From assembly GCF_028372415.1 (NCBI RefSeq), contig NC_092875.1:409463239-409527238 (forward strand): DNA of 64,000 nucleotides, written 5' to 3'. The notes under the pieces were generated by a model. It saw only the letters and a program-made list of their open reading frames with translations. It made no database searches and had not been told where the DNA came from. Origin of the DNA: Notamacropus eugenii (lineage: Eukaryota > Chordata > Mammalia > Diprotodontia > Macropodidae). Shown here one piece after another: positions 48,680-59,180 of this stretch (positions within the stretch are counted from its first letter, which is position 1; each line of letters begins with the position of its first letter). A program made the position numbers and the translations under genes.

Positions 48680-48875
48680 AATTATTGACACCTTGGTAGG
48701 GTATAATAGAGGGGTCCCAGGCCTAGGAGCAGGAGGACTAGATTCCGCTATCCAGTTGTGTGGCCCTAGGCAAGTCCCTGCACCACTTCAAGCCTCAAAT
48801 TTCCTCATCTATAAAACAGGGAGCTGAGTTATATGGTCTCTAAGGTTCTTCCCAGCTCTAAAATTCTGCTGGAGC
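48680..48875 (+). mobile_element. MIR-type SINE
   Basis: Contains gtgtggccctaggcaagtccctgc, tttcctcatctataaaacagg, ggtctctaaggttcttcccagctctaaaattctg. Confidence 0.7.
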
Positions 48876-49560
48876 TGAAGATCAAACACTGGCTAATATT
48901 TGGAGAAGGCAAAATCAATCAGTGAATTCATGAATTATGTTTAAATTTATATTCCCTTTCCCAAATGAGGTTGCTTAAGAAAGTCTTCTGCCCTGATTAC
49001 AGCCTATTAGGAGATAAAACTGTTTGCATTTCAAAAACATTCTTGGATTTCACAGGAAGGATGCAGACTCAGTTGATATCTTCATGCAGCCATAAACATA
49101 CTTTAGCTTTGCCTTCTCAATTTGTATGATTCTCATTTCTAGAATTCTCTAAAGCTTGAATGGATCAAGGACTCAGTGTCTCACAGGCACCTTCCTGAGG
49201 TTCTTTTGATATTTCATGAATATCAGTACAACACTCTCACTACAGGACTACTGACCCTTCTCCTCCTTTTTTGTTATGTCTTTTGCATTACTTCTAATGA
49301 TTCAACTCATTGTGGGAGCCATTGGTAACATTCTGCGTGCTGTTTATAACCACTGTGCACTCCAGGTCATCTACAATTTTCATTCTTTTGAGATCATAGT
49401 GTTCTATGATTTACAGCTATGTAGCATCACCAGGCTAATACTGAAGTCAAAGAGCTGAAGCAGCTGGGGATCATCAAAAAGCCTTACGGAATTTCTCAAA
49501 TGATCCAACCAGTTTTCTCCTGTTGTGCAGTTCTAAGCTCAGTTCATGGTCCATCAGCAA
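48876..49560. other. no recognised feature
   Basis: Unique-looking sequence. Confidence 0.35.
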
Positions 49561-49794
49561 TGATCTGTGTCTGTGTCTGTGTCTGTGTCTATATCTGTCT
49601 AGAACTATATCTATATCCATTTCTCTATCTCCATCTGTGTCACTATCTCCATATACATTTATATGTATATGCAATATACATATACTATATATAGATCTAT
49701 AGATATTGATAACTTTATTCATGGATATCAATATTATATACAGATGTGTGTATATACATATATACATACTCTATGTAGTATGTATATATGTATA
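49561..49794. repeat. degenerate TCTG/TCTA and TA low-complexity block
   Basis: Starts ctgtgtctgtgtctgtgtc and decays into tatatacat-type runs to 49794. ORFs rich in Ile/Tyr or Asp/Arg/His across it are artefacts. Confidence 0.9.
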
Positions 49795-50045
49795 TAGATA
49801 TTGTTGACCTTCAATTGTATTCAACTCTCCATAACCCCATGGACCATAGCATGCCAGTACTGTCTGTGGGGTTTTCTTGGAAAAGCTACTAGAGTGGTTT
49901 TCCATTTCCTTCTCTAGCAGATTAAGGTGAGCAGATGTTAAACGACTTGCCCAGGATAACATAGCTAGTAGATTGAATTTGAACTCAGGTCTTCCTGACC
50001 TCTGAGACCCAGAACTCTGTTCACTGAGTCATTTAGCTGCCATCA
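49795..50045 (-). mobile_element. tRNA-derived marsupial SINE
   Basis: Tail side ttgttgaccttcaattgtattcaactc at left; cgacttgcccaggataacatag in the middle; tRNA side agaactctgttcactgagtcatttagctgcc at right. Confidence 0.8.
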
Positions 50046-50069
50046 AGTAGATACAAACTTGTGTTGTAT

Positions 50070-50175
50070 GTATACACACACACACACACACACACAGATA
50101 TATATATATATAGAGATAGATAGATAGATAGATAGATATAGATATACATACATTTCTACACCTATCTCTATATTT
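50070..50175 (+). repeat. compound (CA)n(TA)n(GATA)n microsatellite
   Basis: cacacacacacacacacaca, then tatatatata and gatagatagatagatagata. Confidence 0.95.
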
Positions 50176-51530
50176 CTTTCTCTTTTTTTTAATCTCTATA
50201 TCTGTCTATACTAGTGGACTAACTCAATGGGGTGCTCATCAACCAACTTGTTTTAAACTAACCTGAGCAGAAATGCATTCTCTTTCCACTTGGTTTTTCT
50301 TCTCTGTATTTCTGGTGCTTCACTGAGGAGCCCCTATAGAGTTTCAGGACTTAATGCAATGAATACAAATCTCATTTACAGACAAAAACACCAGGAGGAC
50401 TATCTATAAGCAATCCTGTGTATACCTGGACTTTTTGTATGTCTTCAAGACTTAAGACTTATGAAGATTAAATCAACATTCATTCATTAATAAACTATAA
50501 TTAGTGTAAAATATTTTTCTTAAGCTATTATGTTTTATTATTAAAGTATAAACTTAATGAATTTTATGATTATTAATATTCTTAGGACCATTTTTTGTAC
50601 TTGTACTTTTCCAAAGTACAGCCATCACTTAAAAATCCAAACCTTAGTCAAGTCACAACCCTTTCAACTCTAAACCTACAATTCTATAATTCATTGATTC
50701 TAAAGTGAAAATTTTGTGATGATTTATTGCAGAATTTAGTTGTATATTTTTTTCTAAGGTGAAAAAAATCTATTAACTAAAGAAAATGATTTTTCTTTGG
50801 ACATTTCCTTCATTTTTGAATGCTTTTTCTTTTCTGTGTTAACACTTGACTATCACAGGTTTAGTCTCTTCTCCTTTAGTTCCTAAAAAGTGGCTAGGAG
50901 GTTCAGTCGGACTTGGAATCACAGAAGACAAGAGGGTAGTAAGCAGAGGTAAGGCTAAGATTAGAAGCAGCAGCTGGAATTTCTCCCAGGAAAGGTGTGT
51001 TATGATAACAGAGGCTTCCCATGAAATAATGCCTTTGAACAACTGGTCAGAGATCTCCAGGAAGGTCCATCCTTGGGGCTGGTGATGTTTCCCAGACTTA
51101 AAGGGATCTAGTCACCAGAAATGGTTCTGGTTCCATTAGGGAATTACCTTTGCTTCCCTCAGCCCCGCCTGTGATGGCAGATCCCTTTTCCATCTCAGTT
51201 CTGATTCCAGCTGTTCCCTCATATGTCATTATCTTTAAGGCAATCAGTTTACTTCTGTTTGGTAGGCCACCTCTTTAGGACACATTCCCAATTTTTCTTT
51301 CTTGATTCCAGTTCCAAGTGATGGAAGGAAATTGCTCTTTGATCCATTGTAGCCAGGCTTATTTCTCTGACTTTGGCAAGTAATAGCACAAAAGTGAAAG
51401 GGGAAATGAAATTTGATGGTGTACCAATTATTGTCCCCATTTAGAAGAACTCAAACTCTGAGTCAGATATGAGAAACCAGTGGTCTTACCTAAGATCCAT
51501 CCCTCAAAAAGACAGAGTCTTCTGCTGGGG
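50176..51530. other. no recognised feature
   Basis: Unique-looking, AT-rich; 79- and 67-codon ORFs at 50839-51085 overlap on opposite strands and have no domain. Confidence 0.35.
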
Positions 51531-51532
51531 GT

Positions 51533-51775
51533 GGAACAGCTAGGTGGCACATTGGATAGAGTGCTAGGCCTGAAGTCAGGAAGACTTGAGTTCAAATCCA
51601 GCCTCAGACACTTAGCTGTATGACCCTGGGCAAGTTACTTAACCCTCTTTGCCTCAACTTTCTCATTCATGAAATGAGCTGGAGGAGGAAATGGAAAACC
51701 ACTCCAGGATCTTTGCCAAGTAAACCCCAAATAGGGTCACAAAGAATCAGACATGACTGAACAACAGTGAGGACA
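51533..51775 (+). mobile_element. tRNA-derived marsupial SINE, well preserved
   Basis: Starts aacagctaggtggcacattggatagagtgctagg, contains tgaccctgggcaagttactt, and ends agtcgaca-like agaatcagacatgactgaacaacag. Full length. Confidence 0.9.
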
Positions 51776-51939
51776 GTGGGGATCAGGGGGGTTCACTTTG
51801 GTAGAACAGAGGGGCTCAGCCAAGTCAGCTAGGTTTATCCCTTTGTTGTGGTTGAAACTTTGTTTCTTTAAGCCTCCTAAAACCTGACTTCGTGGCATCA
51901 TCTTAACCCTTCTTCAAATAATTTCCCTGACCTTGTTTC

Positions 51940-52195
51940 TGTTCAGTGGTCCCTGACTCTTCCTGATCCTGTGCACATAACCATTTCAGTACTGTCTGTG
52001 GGGATTTCTTGGCAAAGACACTGACGTGCTTTGTCATCTCCTCTATTTCCTTAATCCAATAGATTAAAGCAAACAGAGAATTAAGTGACTTATCTAGTTA
52101 CCCAGCTAGTAAGTGTCTGAGGCTGGATTTGAACTCAAGTCTTCCTGACTTCAGGCCTAGCACTCTATCAACTGAGCCATCTAGCTGCCTCAACA
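51940..52195 (-). mobile_element. tRNA-derived marsupial SINE
   Basis: Reverse copy of the same family: tctgttcagtggtccctgactcttcctgatcctgtg at left, cactctatcaactgagccatctagctgcc at right. It faces the 51533 copy. Confidence 0.88.
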
Positions 52196-52755
52196 GACCT
52201 AAACTTCATCTTTCCCAGGTTTCCACCTTAATGGCCCAATTCCACTAAGTGGTACTTGCCTTCATATCTTCAGAATCCTTTTTCCTACTAATTTTCCTTG
52301 TGACCTCAAATGACCTAAATAAATCATCTTCTCAAAGCTCTTTGTGAGTTCCCTACCCTCCATCCCATTGTCACTATCCTGGGACTGTCTATTTTCCAAT
52401 CAGTCACCACTCCCCCTTAAAGTAATTGAATTCGGGTACACTACATCCTTAACTACTCCCACTCCCCAGGGATGTATGTTATGTGATTTACTGAACCAAC
52501 CCAGAATACCATAGGAGGTGTTCAAGGTCTCCAGGGCATGTGGAGAACATGGGAAAGTGAGCTTCAGGTCAAGTGCTTAAAAAAAAACCTTGGGATCCAA
52601 GTAACTCTTTCCCCAGTCCATCTCCATGTGCACACACACTTTCCTTTTGTTTCATTTACATACTCAGCTTATAGAGGACCAATCATAGGGTCCAGAACTA
52701 GCAAAGGAGATTTTAAGTGGCATTTCATCCATAGGAATTATTTCCTTGGTGTCAT
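52196..52755. other. no recognised feature
   Basis: Unique-looking sequence. Confidence 0.35.
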
Positions 52756-52759
52756 GGCA

Positions 52760-52960
52760 GGCCATGACTGATTCTCAACCTGTTTTTGTGGCATAGACCC
52801 TTTTGGCAATCTGGCAGCCTGTGAAACCCTTCTCAGAATAATATGATTAAATGTACGAAATAAAGTACATAGGGATGAAAAGGAAACCATTTAGCTTGAA
52901 ATACAATCTGAAACTCCAAAAAAAGTTCTTAGATCCCATCTTAAGAATGTCTGTATTAAG
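52760..52960 (+). mobile_element. MER/hAT-like non-autonomous repeat
   Basis: The segment reads gattctcaacctgtttttgtggcatagaccc ... cccttctcagaataatatgattaaatg ... ttcttagatcccatcttaagaatgtctg. Both ends have matching inverted wording (ctcaacct / cttaagaa), as expected of a short DNA transposon. Confidence 0.45.
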
Positions 52961-54165
52961 CCATTGTCTTTACTTCCCTTGTACTAGCCTGAGGTGGTAG
53001 ACCCATTTCACAACCCAGTTCTCATCTCAGCTGTTCCTTAGTCTTAGTATTTGTGTCAGGTGGTCACTCAACTTCTCTCTCATGCACCATGGTCTAGCAC
53101 CAGTCTCATCATGGTCTAATGAGTTTTGTTTTTTTTAAATCAGTGTTCTATAGACTGACTCATCTCTTCTGCTAGTACACACAGATTAATGGAGCCTCTG
53201 AATAGAAGATCCCTACTCCCAGGGAATACCAATGTAACTATGTTGTCCTAAGTTGGAAGACTAAGTCCTCCATCTCAGAGAGAGAACACAGAAGTCATAA
53301 ACAGGAAAAGACCTAAGCGCTGAGTAGCTACTTGGGAGAAAGTCAATGAAAGGAGAGGACAATCCTTCACCTATTGCCACAGGCTATCCATACTCAGGAA
53401 ACCTAGCTGCCTATACCATCTGGTGGTAAAGTGAATTGTCACAGCATTCCCTGGGGCTCTTTGTTGGATCTTTCCATGTAGAAATCTGTCTTCCACTACG
53501 TACTCATCAATAAGTGGTTCCACCATTTGCAAAGCTGCTAACCCATGGGGACAGGAAAATGACAGGATGTAGGTTTTTTTCTTAAACTCTTTCTGTACCA
53601 TTAATTGTGCCCCTCAACTTTTATCTCCCTGCCACCTTTGGTGGCATAGCTTGCCAAAGGGAGAAACAAACTCAGTAGTTGAGGAGGGAAGAGTAATTAA
53701 TCCCAATAGTATATATCTGAACTGGAGGAAGAAAAAGTCATTTGTGACCCAAATGTGTGACCTATTTTTTAAAAGATGAATTGATTGGCTTCAAAATAAT
53801 GAATTATTTGAAACAACTGAGGCTAGAATCAGGGCACGAAATATTGGTCTACCATCCATAGGAAGGAAGCTCCTTGTAAAAGTTCCTTGGGTCTAAGAAT
53901 CCCATTTACAAGTTTTCCCTAACTCTGCTCTATAAAATTAAATGAAACTTTTGTCTAGAGAGGCATACTCCATTTCTAACAAGATAGTCCTTCAGGGTCT
54001 CATTACACAATAATAGATTACATAACCATCATTAACTTGGGAAACTTCAAAAACACTCATGAGGAAGTGACCCTCCCTGACCTTCTCTATGTTTAGTATT
54101 TGGCAAACAGGCTGAGATATAAAAGTAAAGAGAGTCTGGCTGATTTTTCTCCTTTATTGAAGAGT
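52961..54165. other. no recognised feature
   Basis: About 1.2 kb without a recognisable gene or repeat; minus ORF at 53371-53601 (76 codons) has no domain. Confidence 0.35.
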
Positions 54166-54169
54166 CAGA

Positions 54170-54310
54170 GCAGAATAGTGGGAAAAGTTAGAGCTAGGTT
54201 CAGGCCCTAGCTCCATCCTTTACCAGCTCTGTGCTGCTTCACCTTAATGAGTCTGGTTTTTTATCTCACAAAATGAGAACAATAGTTCCTATGAATATGT
54301 ATTATTATGA
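54170..54310 (+). mobile_element. MIR-like SINE
   Basis: Contains agctaggttcaggccctagctcc, accttaatgagtctggttttttatctcacaaaatgag. Confidence 0.5.
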
Positions 54311-54774
54311 TTGTTATGTTCATAACTAATTAATAGCAGAGTAATTCATAATTAACAAGGTGAAGGTATGAAAGGATTGATTCTCCTGAAGACAGAAGGA
54401 TCTCAAAGGCTTACAGGAAATCTGAGCCCTTACTATTATGACCATGACACCCAAGTCACCTAGAAAATAGTAATCATTAGCAATCAACATGCTTACTTTC
54501 AAATCTACACAAATTTTTCAAGAGAATAATTCATAAACACAGAGCAGATGCTTGATGAAGCAGTAAAAAAGCAACATAAGTTATTCTACAGCACACACTG
54601 TATTTATGGTTCCATAAGTTATAGATCATATAAAATCCCACTAGGATTATCATTTGTTGACTTTGATAAGGTTTTCATTTGGTAAAACAAAACTTTGCCT
54701 AAGCAGAGAAGCAAAATCATATGAGATCTCTTAAAAGAGGAAGCAATGGAGTTGTTTCTTTGTTCCTATGTAAT

Positions 54775-55435
54775 TTGCCCTTCATTTTTGAATAAGGTCA
54801 GTGACATTATTGGGTGATGTCTTGAGTTACACATGAATTGCATTGAAGTGAGGAAGAATTATGCAAAGCCATCAGCCTCACTCTCTTTTCCAGTCATGGA
54901 AGATCAGTGGCAGAACAAAAGTCACAACAACTGGCAATGCCCCAGGATGTAGTGGATGACCTTGGCATCTTTGATGTCTGACCAAGCTCTAAGCTCTCCA
55001 CAGTGTCTGGTTCAACTGCCTTCATGGTCATTGGAACAAATTGTTCTCATCCCACCATTCTGATAGGAGAAGTCTTCACATGCTTGGTGTAGACATCCCC
55101 CTAACTCAATGATGGGTTTGAGTTCTGTTGTTTACCCTCAACCTGGTTTAGCCCATCTGCCAAGATGTTTCTTGAGGGATATGACTGCTGGGCATGCTAC
55201 AGCTTCTTGAAGCCACAGGTAAGAGGTGGATGAAGGTAGACGCCAAAGGTGAAGCAGGAATCCTGAAAAGGACTTGGCAAGTCCAGATACCAGAGGTGCC
55301 AGTCCTCCCTGAATATTCCATATACCCAACAATGGAATAACTGCTTGGCAAATCTTTCCTAATTAATTTCAAGTGAGGCATAAAAGAGGGAGACATATGA
55401 TTGCCAAAGGTGTTTGCTACCATTGTGGAAAATGC
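54775..55435 (-). mobile_element. RTE-derived non-autonomous element
   Basis: The left end (ttgaataaggtcagtgacattattgggtgatgtcttgagttacacatg) is the reversed tail of the 46325 element. It continues with aactggcaatgccccaggatgtagtggatgaccttggcatc and cttcacatgcttggtgtagacatc. The longer of the two copies, about 0.66 kb. Confidence 0.65.
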
Positions 55436-55618
55436 CTATATCAGAGTCTAAATCAAAGGGCAAGTCCATTTAGCTGTCAAAACCTATTGATACTCTGATT
55501 TGTAGATGTCAGTGTGTGATTGGTTCAATCCACAGGACATTAGAGAGGACTCTAAATGAGCTTGAAATATCTCAAAAGAGCTCAACCTATCCATCCACAC
55601 AGGAAAAACTAAGTGGAT

Positions 55619-55633
55619 AAAGAGTGCTTATTG
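55619..55633 (+). repeat. 5' target-site duplication of HAL1 copy D
   Basis: aaagagtgcttattg, repeated exactly at 58536-58550. Confidence 0.95.
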
Positions 55634-55765
55634 GGAAGTAGAAAGACGCACATACACATAGCTCCAAACACACAAACCACAGAACGGCTAGAGGGGACCA
55701 AGCCAGGGTGAATTCTGCACCCAGAGACCACGGAGTATTGGAGCGAGGGAGATTTCTGCTCCGGA

Positions 55766-56079
55766 GAGACCTGCAGACCTCTCGCGGGGGGTCCTTCGGG
55801 CCGCGGACTGGGCGCCTGGACGGGGAGCGGAGTGTGGCCCTGCCGTGGCCGCGACACTGAGGGGAGGAGATCCGAGAGGGCTATGGGGACGGGATCTCCA
55901 GCGGCCACGCGGGTCCCCCCACCCACAGAGGGACCTGCAAACCTCTCGCAAAAGGTCCATCGCGCTGCAGACATGGAGCCCAGCCCGGACCTGCGGCAGC
56001 GGCGGCTCCCAGAGGCACGGATCTGAGAGGGCTCCGGAGGCGGGATCTTCAGTGGCAGCACGGGCCCCCCCACCAACAG
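55766..56079 (+). promoter_or_regulatory. two tandem monomers in HAL1 5' UTR CpG island
   Basis: Unit 1 (55766-55929, 164 bp) and unit 2 (55930-56079, 150 bp) align along their length. Matching anchors are gacctgca-acctctcgc at the start, gat-c-gagagggct in the middle and cgggatct-c-gcgg at the end. GC-rich with many CpG sites. The position matches the L1 internal promoter, so a promoter role is inferred. HAL1 copy A has one unit only. Confidence 0.6.
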
Positions 56080-56452
56080 GTGACTGACGGGGGCGGGTGA
56101 GAGAGTCTCTTTGGCGGGTTGAGAGGGGAGTGGGGTGCCCCCAAGGCTCGGGCCCCCCCGGGAGGTGGGGTCTGAGAGGTGGCTGCGGACGGGAGCTCCC
56201 CAAACGGGCAGGAGCCTGGATCCATTGTGGAAGGTCTGTGCATACACCCCCAGAGGGAACTATGCCTGAGAGGCGGCCCTGCCCCTTACCACCTGAACTT
56301 AATTCTCACACTGAAAAGCAGCCCTGCCCCCGCCAAAAATCCTAAGGCGGAAGCAGCATTTGAATCTCAGTCCCCAAACGCTGGCTTGGAGGACCAGGAG
56401 GCAAGGTGGGTGTGAGGAGAACATTCAGAGGTCAGGCCACTGGTTGGAGAAA

Positions 56453-57541
56453 ATGCCAAGAAAAGGGAAAAGAAATAAAACTATTCAAGAGTACTTTATC
56501 GGAGAAAAGACACCTCCTCCCTTCCTTTCTGATGGGGAAGAACAATGCTTGCCATCAGGCAAAGACACAGAAATCGAGGATTCTGTGTCCCAGCCCACCC
56601 AATGGGCTCGAGCCATGGAAGAGCTCAAGAGGAATTTTGAAAATCAAGTTAGAGAGGTGGAGGAAAGACTGGGAAGGGAAATGAGAGGGATGAGGGAGAA
56701 GCATGAAAAGCAGATCAGCTCCCTGCTAAAGGAGAACCAAAAAAATCTTGAAGAAATTGGCACCTTGAGAACTAGCCTAACTCAGCTGGCAAGGGAGGTG
56801 CAAGGGGCCAATGAGGAGAAGAATGCTTTCAAAAGCAGAATTAACCAAATGGAAAAGGAGATTCAAAAGCTCACTGAAGAAAATAGATCTTTCAAATCTG
56901 GAATGGTACGGATAGACGCTAAGGACTTTTCGAGAAAGACAGATATCTCAGAACATACCGCGCAGATTCGAAAAATGGAAGATAATGTGAAATATCTTAT
57001 TGGAAAAACAACTGACCTGGAAAATAGAATCAGGAGAAACAATGTAAAAATTCTGGGACTACCTGAAAACCATGATCAAAAGAAGAGCCTAGACATCATC
57101 TTCCATGAAATTATCAAGGAAAACTGCCCTGAGATTCTAGAACCAGAAGGCAAAATAAATATTCAAGGAATCCGCAGAACACTGCATGAAAGAGATCCAA
57201 AAAGAGAAACTCCTAGGAGCATTGTGGCCAAATTACAGAATTCCCAGGTGAAAGAGAAAATATTGCAAGCAGCTAGAAAGAAACAATTCAAGTATTGTGG
57301 AAATACAATCAGGATAGCACAAGATCTGGCACCCTCTACATTGAGGGATAGAAGGGAATAGAATAGGATATTCCAGAAGTCAAAGGAACTAGGACTGAAG
57401 CCAAGAATCACCTACCCAGCAAAACTGAGTATAATACTTCAGGAGAAAAAATGGTCTTTCAATGAAATAGAAGACTTTCAAATTTTCCTGATGAAAAGAC
57501 CAGAGCTGGAAAGAAAATTTGACTTTCTAACACAAGAATGA
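56453..57541 (+). CDS. HAL1 ORF1 protein, single internal stop
   Basis: An L1 ORF1-type RNA-binding protein, which coats L1 RNA as a trimer and acts as a nucleic-acid chaperone. The start MPRKGKRNKTIQEYF matches the other copies; an open extension runs upstream to 56360 but is not shared in frame by copy C. Residues about 55-150 form a Glu/Lys/Gln-rich coiled coil (ENQVREVEERLGREM, KSRINQMEKEIQKLTEEN). About 185-280 is the RRM-like domain (NRIRRNNVKILGLPE, KRETPRSIVAKLQNSQ). About 265-302 is the start of the C-terminal domain (KEKILQAARKKQF, GNTIRIAQDLAPSTLRDRRE). A TAG at 57359-57361 replaces the Trp expected after RRE. The same frame then stays open for 59 codons (FQKSKELGLKPRITYPAKLS region) to TGA at 57539-57541. 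As it stands it encodes 302 of 362 residues, so the C-terminal domain is incomplete. Confidence 0.85.
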
Positions 57542-58535
57542 AGAGAACCATGAAAAGGTGAACAGCAAAGACAAATCATAAGGGACTTACTAAAGTTGAA
57601 CTGTTTACATTCCTACATGGAAAGACAATATTTATAACTCTTGAAACATTTCAGTATCTGGGCACTGGGTGGGAGTACACACACACACACATGCACACAC
57701 GCACACATACATAGAGACAGAGTGCACAGAGTGAATTGAAGAGGATGGGATCATACATTAAAAAAAAAATGAAATCAAGCAGTGAGAGAGAAATATTGGG
57801 AGGAGAAAGGGAGAAGTTATATGGGGCAAATTATCTCTCATAAAAGAGGCAAGCAAAAGACTTATTAGTGGTGGGATAAAGAGGGGAGGCAAGAGAAAAA
57901 CATGAGGTCTACTCTCATCACATTCCACTAAAGGAAAGAATATAATGCACACTCATTTTGATAGGAAAACCTATCTCATTATACAGGAGAGCGAGGGACA
58001 GGGGCACAAGCAGGGTGGGGGGGAGGATGGAGGGGAGGGCATGGGGAGGAGAATGCAATACGAGGTCGACACTCATGGGGAGGGAAAGGACCATAAGAAA
58101 ACAGAAGTAAAGGGGGACAGGATAGGATGGAGGGAAATATAATTAGTCCTATACAACACAACTAGTATGGAAATCATTTGCAAAACTAAACAGATATGGC
58201 CTATGTTGAATTGCCTGTCTTTCAAAGGGAAGGGGTGGAAAGGGAGGGAGCTAAGGAGGTTAGAACTCAAAGTGTTAGGACCAAATGTAATGTTCTTACC
58301 ACTGGGTAACAAGAAATACAGGTTAAGGGGTCAAGAAAGCTATCTGGTCCTACAAGACAAAAGAGAAGACGGAGACAAGGGCAGGGAGGGAGGATAGAGG
58401 AGAGAGCAGATAGGTCACAGGGGCAATTAGAAAGCTCAGGTTTGGGGGGGGGAGGGGATAAAAGGGGAAAAAATTTGTAATCCAAAATTGTGTGAAAATA
58501 AATGTAAAAAATTAATAAAAAAATAAAAATAAAAA

Positions 58536-58550
58536 AAAGAGTGCTTATTG
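58536..58550 (+). repeat. 3' target-site duplication of HAL1 copy D
   Basis: Exact copy of 55619-55633, directly after the A-rich tail. Confidence 0.95.
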
Positions 58551-58739
58551 TCTAGATTATGATATATAGTTGGGTGGACAATACATAGAAATATTCTCTC
58601 AGTACATATATCTTAGACAGGCACTGTGGGAATGCAGAGAGCTATAGAGTACCAATTAGTGCAAACAGCAAATGAATAGGAGAATAAGGTAGATTGCCTT
58701 TGGGGAAATTGCATGACACTTTTAATGACCTCAAATAAT

Positions 58740-59180
58740 CCTGACTGAAAAAATGTCCATCCTTTCTTTAACACCAATATTCTTGCATTGATACTGTATG
58801 GACATGAATCCTGGAATACCAGTCTCCAAAGAATTAAAGTTATAGGTCACCAAAGGATGACTATATCATATTATCAACAAGGAATTACAATGAATAATTA
58901 TCATAAAGGATGTCGTTAGAGAGATGTGTGGTCAGAGAATAAGGTAGCCCTGTCACATAAAGAGAAGGAAGGATGACTGATGGATATCTTGTGTGTTTCA
59001 TCAATATCCACACAGGACCAAGAGGTTAAAAGGAAGGCTACCAGCATGTGGAAATCCTAAGGAGGGGAAGACATGAACAAGAGTCACACATGATGAGAAG
59101 GCATGGATGTGTTGCCATCTACACTATGGGAGACAGTATCCACATCAAAGAGATCAAAGGTTCCTGAAAGTTTGGAAGTG
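58740..59180 (+). mobile_element. degraded LINE ORF2-like remnant (weak)
   Basis: The word order ttgcattgatactgtatggacatgaatcctgg ... aggtcaccaaaggatgac ... agaggttaaaaggaaggctaccagc resembles the 'YG-ESW ... RPRGR' end of a LINE ORF2. All frames are broken and the family is uncertain. Confidence 0.3.

Larger units (their letters stand above)
55634..58535 (+). mobile_element. HAL1-type element, copy D, young and full length
   Basis: A 2.9-kb insertion between perfect 15-bp duplications (55619-55633 and 58536-58550). Layout: 5' UTR 55634-56452 with a CpG-rich core, ORF1 56453-57541 with one in-frame stop, 3' UTR 57542 to about 58510 with a CA run at 57678, and an A-rich tail. There is no ORF2, so mobilisation would need reverse transcriptase supplied by an autonomous L1 (inference from family knowledge). 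CpGs are dense only here and in the 62-kb LTR, which suggests recent insertion. Confidence 0.92.

Noticed and set aside
51533-51775. tRNA gene suggested by box A/B-like sequence
   Set aside because: The head belongs to a SINE; no tRNA cloverleaf is visible and the body and tail match other SINE copies.
55609-56247. 212-codon minus ORF and overlapping 171-codon ORF, rich in Pro, Arg, Ser and Gly
   Set aside because: They lie antisense over the GC-rich 5' UTR of HAL1 copy D, where stop codons are rare because of base composition.
56360-56452. N-terminal extension of HAL1 ORF1 starting MNLSPQ
   Set aside because: Copy A is also open upstream with similar residues, but copy B has a stop and copy C a shifted frame there. 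The MPRKG/MSKKG start fits the family better.
57542-58535. Hidden ORF2 in HAL1 copy D
   Set aside because: Only about 1 kb remains before the tail and target-site duplication; no reverse-transcriptase or endonuclease motif is present in any frame.
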